Assembly (NCBI GenBank): GCA_964387025.1
Contig: CAYLUZ010000001.1
Location: 310,001-374,000 of the forward strand
Length of the DNA: 64,000 bases
DNA from: PNON01 sp964387025
GTDB taxonomy: Bacteria > Chloroflexota > Anaerolineae > Anaerolineales > Anaerolineaceae
Direction: 5' to 3'
Under the pieces are notes generated by a model, which saw nothing but the letters and a program-made list of their open reading frames with translations, had not been told where the DNA came from and ran no database searches. Of the stretch, positions 62,337 to 64,000 are shown piece after piece (positions within the stretch are counted from its first letter, which is position 1; every line of letters begins with the position of its first letter). The translations under genes were made by a program, and so were the position numbers.

Positions 62337-63065
62337 TTAATTGATTTCGTAAGAGAGATATGCGTCAACCGATATGATCAGTTGTCCACCGGAGATCGGT
62401 GCGGGAGCTGCTGCCATCGCACCGCCACCGCCTTTGCCATAATCTGCATACATCGGCATGGGCTGGTTGGTGGAAGATATGCTGATAGACATGACCTGCC
62501 CGACCTTTACTCCGGCTGCAGCAGCCAGTTCGTCAGCCTGTAATTTTGCATCCGCAATCGCAGCCAGGCGTGCTTCCTTCAAAGCTTTTTCGCGATCAGA
62601 GACATCAAAATTGATGCCATAAATGTTATTAGCGCCTTGATTGACAATGGTGCTTAGAACTTCACCCATTTTGGTTAGGTCACGAACCGTAATGAAGACC
62701 GAATTATCTACTGCGTATTTCACCCCCAGCATTTCACCCATGGGACCATATTGCTGGTTGGGGTAAATAGTAAAGCTCGTGGTTTGGATATCTTCAGCTT
62801 TCACACCAAACTTAACCAGTGCATCTCGAACGCTCATGGCTTTTGTATTATTCTCTGCAAGCGCCACAGAGACGTCTTCGTTTTCTGTATGAACGCCCAC
62901 ATTGATGGTGGCAATGTCTGGTACCAGAATGACTTTGCCGGTACCATAGACAGAGATGGTCCGGGGAATATCAGTCGCTGGTCCTCCTCCGGCTTTTGTA
63001 AATGCACTAAATAGCAGGATCATTATGATCCCTGCGGTAATGATTTGATATTTCTTGTTTCTCAT
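62337..63065 (-). CDS. SIMPL-domain (DUF541) secreted protein
   Basis: A 242-residue exported protein of the same family, with a signal peptide lacking a lipobox Cys (ILLFSAFTKAGG), then ISVYGTGKVILVPDIATINVGV, VKAEDIQTTSFTIYPNQQYG and AIADAKLQADELAAAAG. It and the lipoprotein 27 bp downstream are tandem duplicates that have diverged in membrane anchoring. A TTGTTAC-rich AT region precedes the gene, facing the divergent ArsR-type regulator. Confidence 0.9.
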   Translation of the reverse strand: MRNKKYQIITAGIIMILLFSAFTKAGGGPATDIPRTISVYGTGKVILVPDIATINVGVHTENEDVSVALAENNTKAMSVRDALVKFGVKAEDIQTTSFTIYPNQQYGPMGEMLGVKYAVDNSVFITVRDLTKMGEVLSTIVNQGANNIYGINFDVSDREKALKEARLAAIADAKLQADELAAAAGVKVGQVMSISISSTNQPMPMYADYGKGGGGAMAAAPAPISGGQLIISVDAYLSYEIN

Positions 63066-63143
63066 TTCTTCCTCCGAATATTTTGATTGTTACATTAACA
63101 GACGCATTAATGCAATAAAAGTTCCAACTATTAATATTTCTTA

Positions 63144-63171
63144 TTGACAAATCGAAAATATTTGATAGAAT
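63144..63171 (+). promoter_or_regulatory. Promoter of the ArsR-type gene
   Basis: TTGACA (63144-63149), a 16-bp spacer and TAGAAT (63166-63171), 39 bases before the ATG at 63211. Imperfect ATCGAAA/TTTGAT symmetry overlaps the spacer and may be an autoregulatory operator. Confidence 0.65.
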
Positions 63172-63210
63172 CATTATCATAAATATCGAAACGTTATGAA
63201 AGAGGTAAGT

Positions 63211-63780
63211 ATGTCTCAGGAAGAAGTATTTGAAGAGTTATTGAATTTTTTTAAGGCCTTATCCGATGCCAATCGATTGAAGATCATCGGACTATTGGCG
63301 CAAAACGAATGCAGCGTGGAACAGCTTTCAGGCTTATTGGGTGTAAGCATATCAACGGTCTCCCACCATTTACAAATGCTAACCTACGTCGGCTTGGTTT
63401 CTGCACGGGCAGAAGGCCACTTTTATTACTATTCGTTAAAAACGGATGCATTAAAATCTATGGCAGAGAAGCTATTAAAAACTGAGGATCTACACCAATT
63501 ATCCCACTCGGTAGACATGGATGGGTATGATAAAAAGGTCCTGGATGCATTCCTAACTTCTGAAGGCAGAATTAAAGCCTTTCCGGCGCAGGATAAAAAA
63601 TTCCAGGTGGTCCTCAGGCATGTGGTAGAAGCATTTGAAACAGGGAAACGGTATAAAGAAAAAGAAGTAAACGAGATCCTTTCCCGATTTAACGATGATA
63701 CAGCTACCTTACGAAGGAGTATGGTGGAGTATCACCTGATGGACAGGCAGGGTGGTGGGGGAGAATACTGGCGGCTATAA
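63211..63780 (+). CDS. ArsR-family regulator with DUF2087 C-terminal domain
   Basis: A 189-residue protein. The N-terminal winged helix (ALSDANRLKIIGLL, VEQLSGLLGVSISTVSHHLQML) is of the ArsR type. The C-terminus (about 110-189; GRIKAFPAQDKKFQVVLRHV, YKEKEVNEIL, TLRRSMVEYHLMDRQGGG) matches DUF2087, which often accompanies such domains. No metal-binding Cys pair is seen in the recognition helix region. The ATG at 63211 follows AGAGGT; a start at 63196 is less likely. It is divergent from the SIMPL genes. Confidence 0.9.
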   Translation: MSQEEVFEELLNFFKALSDANRLKIIGLLAQNECSVEQLSGLLGVSISTVSHHLQMLTYVGLVSARAEGHFYYYSLKTDALKSMAEKLLKTEDLHQLSHSVDMDGYDKKVLDAFLTSEGRIKAFPAQDKKFQVVLRHVVEAFETGKRYKEKEVNEILSRFNDDTATLRRSMVEYHLMDRQGGGGEYWRL

Positions 63781-63807
63781 AAAGAGGTGGCTCAAGCCAC
63801 CTCTTTT
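63781..63807. terminator. Bidirectional terminator
   Basis: AAAGAGGTGGCT (63781-63792), loop CA, AGCCACCTCTTTT (63795-63807). The A-run on one side and T-run on the other let it serve both the ArsR-type gene and the convergent gene at the right edge. Confidence 0.9.
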
Positions 63808-63821
63808 AGGGTCTATATTGA

Positions 63822-64000
63822 TCATTTACCGGGTGATGACCGCGTTGCGTCTTTCCACCATTCCTGCATAACAACACCTGCAGCTCGCAAAAAGTTGATC
63901 TTCATTCCTTTTATTGGAGCTTCAAGTTCACGTTTATCCACGACGGTACTTTCGTTGGAATTATCTACATGATGTTTCAACTCGTTAAGTTTTTGTTTTC
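63822..64000 (-). CDS. 3' end of an unidentified gene (runs off right edge)
   Basis: An open minus-strand frame from the right edge to TGA at 63822-63824, giving the last 58 or so residues of a hydrophilic protein that ends in MQEWWKDATRSSPGK. It is convergent with the ArsR-type gene and shares the bidirectional terminator with it, which supports its being real. No family recognised from this fragment. Confidence 0.55.
   Translation of the reverse strand, partial: KQKLNELKHHVDNSNESTVVDKRELEAPIKGMKINFLRAAGVVMQEWWKDATRSSPGK

Noticed and set aside
1..64000. CRISPR arrays, rRNA operons, prophage or conjugation modules, riboswitches.
   Set aside because: No regularly spaced repeats, rRNA cores, integrase, terminase or relaxase genes, and no recognisable riboswitch cores were found in the intergenic gaps.

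Overview
The window looks like chromosome of a free-living, Gram-positive-like (monoderm) bacterium, most probably Chloroflexota, class Anaerolineae. This placement is inference. It rests on mixed GC (roughly mid-40s by eye), many lipoproteins with Pro/Thr-rich linkers, an archaeal-style HerA/HAS-barrel/NurA cluster, an eRF1-like (baeRF) protein, an MshA-like glycosyltransferase next to a PIG-L deacetylase, and tandem SIMPL-domain proteins. There is no rRNA, prophage, intact insertion sequence or CRISPR array. Most of the window is ordinary core and accessory chromosome.

Layout. 1-2 kb: ferrous iron uptake (feoB partial, feoA) diverges from a DtxR-type metal regulator, with a perfect 16-bp palindrome between them. 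2-4.1 kb: a geranylgeranyl-reductase-like flavoprotein and a cyclopropane fatty acid synthase (lipid modification). 4.2-10.3 kb: a lipoprotein, then a proteostasis block of DnaJ-type chaperone, HtrA lipoprotein protease, baeRF protein and a second trypsin-like lipoprotein protease, closed by a strong terminator. 10.4-14.6 kb: MurJ flippase, an alpha/beta hydrolase and methionyl-tRNA synthetase. 14.9-18.4 kb: the HerA/HAS-barrel/NurA operon. 18.6-22.9 kb: MscL with a zinc ribbon, a small DUF2267-like protein, a large membrane diguanylate cyclase, a DUF3052 protein and a CBS protein. 22.9-24.5 kb: a methyltransferase, the SRP RNA gene with its promoter, two tRNA-Ser genes and a decayed third tRNA-Ser copy.

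24.7-28.2 kb: a secreted M6-like metalloprotease bracketed by decayed direct repeats. 28.2-34.5 kb: a MacAB-like export operon (lipoprotein adaptor, ATPase carrying a cyclic-nucleotide-binding-like tail, double-FtsX permease) with a hydrolase and a membrane protein. 34.6-38.4 kb: DUF362, CrtI-like flavoprotein, GNAT and flavodoxin, apparently one operon. 38.5-41 kb: a GH5 glycosidase and tiny membrane ORFs. 41.2-45.5 kb: a flavodoxin, an Old Yellow Enzyme-type reductase, DUF454, a GNAT/YoaP protein, a ferredoxin fragment and AzlCD. 45.5-50.5 kb: the first of two unusual solute-binding-like lipoproteins with helical insertions, dCMP deaminase, an AhpD-like protein, and an AT-rich orphan gene between decayed direct repeats.

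50.8-55.9 kb: a ribose-type ABC sugar importer (binding protein, permease, double ATPase) divergent from a class III aminotransferase. 56.2-61.3 kb: the second solute-binding-like lipoprotein, an MshA-like glycosyltransferase, a PIG-L deacetylase and a histidine phosphatase. 61.6-64 kb: two SIMPL proteins, an ArsR-type regulator with a DUF2087 tail, and the 3' end of an unidentified gene running off the right edge.

No complete new system can be claimed from sequence alone. The best candidates for something under-described are the chaperone/protease/baeRF block, the paired lipoproteins with a coiled-coil insertion, the ATPase fused to a cNMP-binding-like domain, and the DUF362/flavoprotein/flavodoxin operon.
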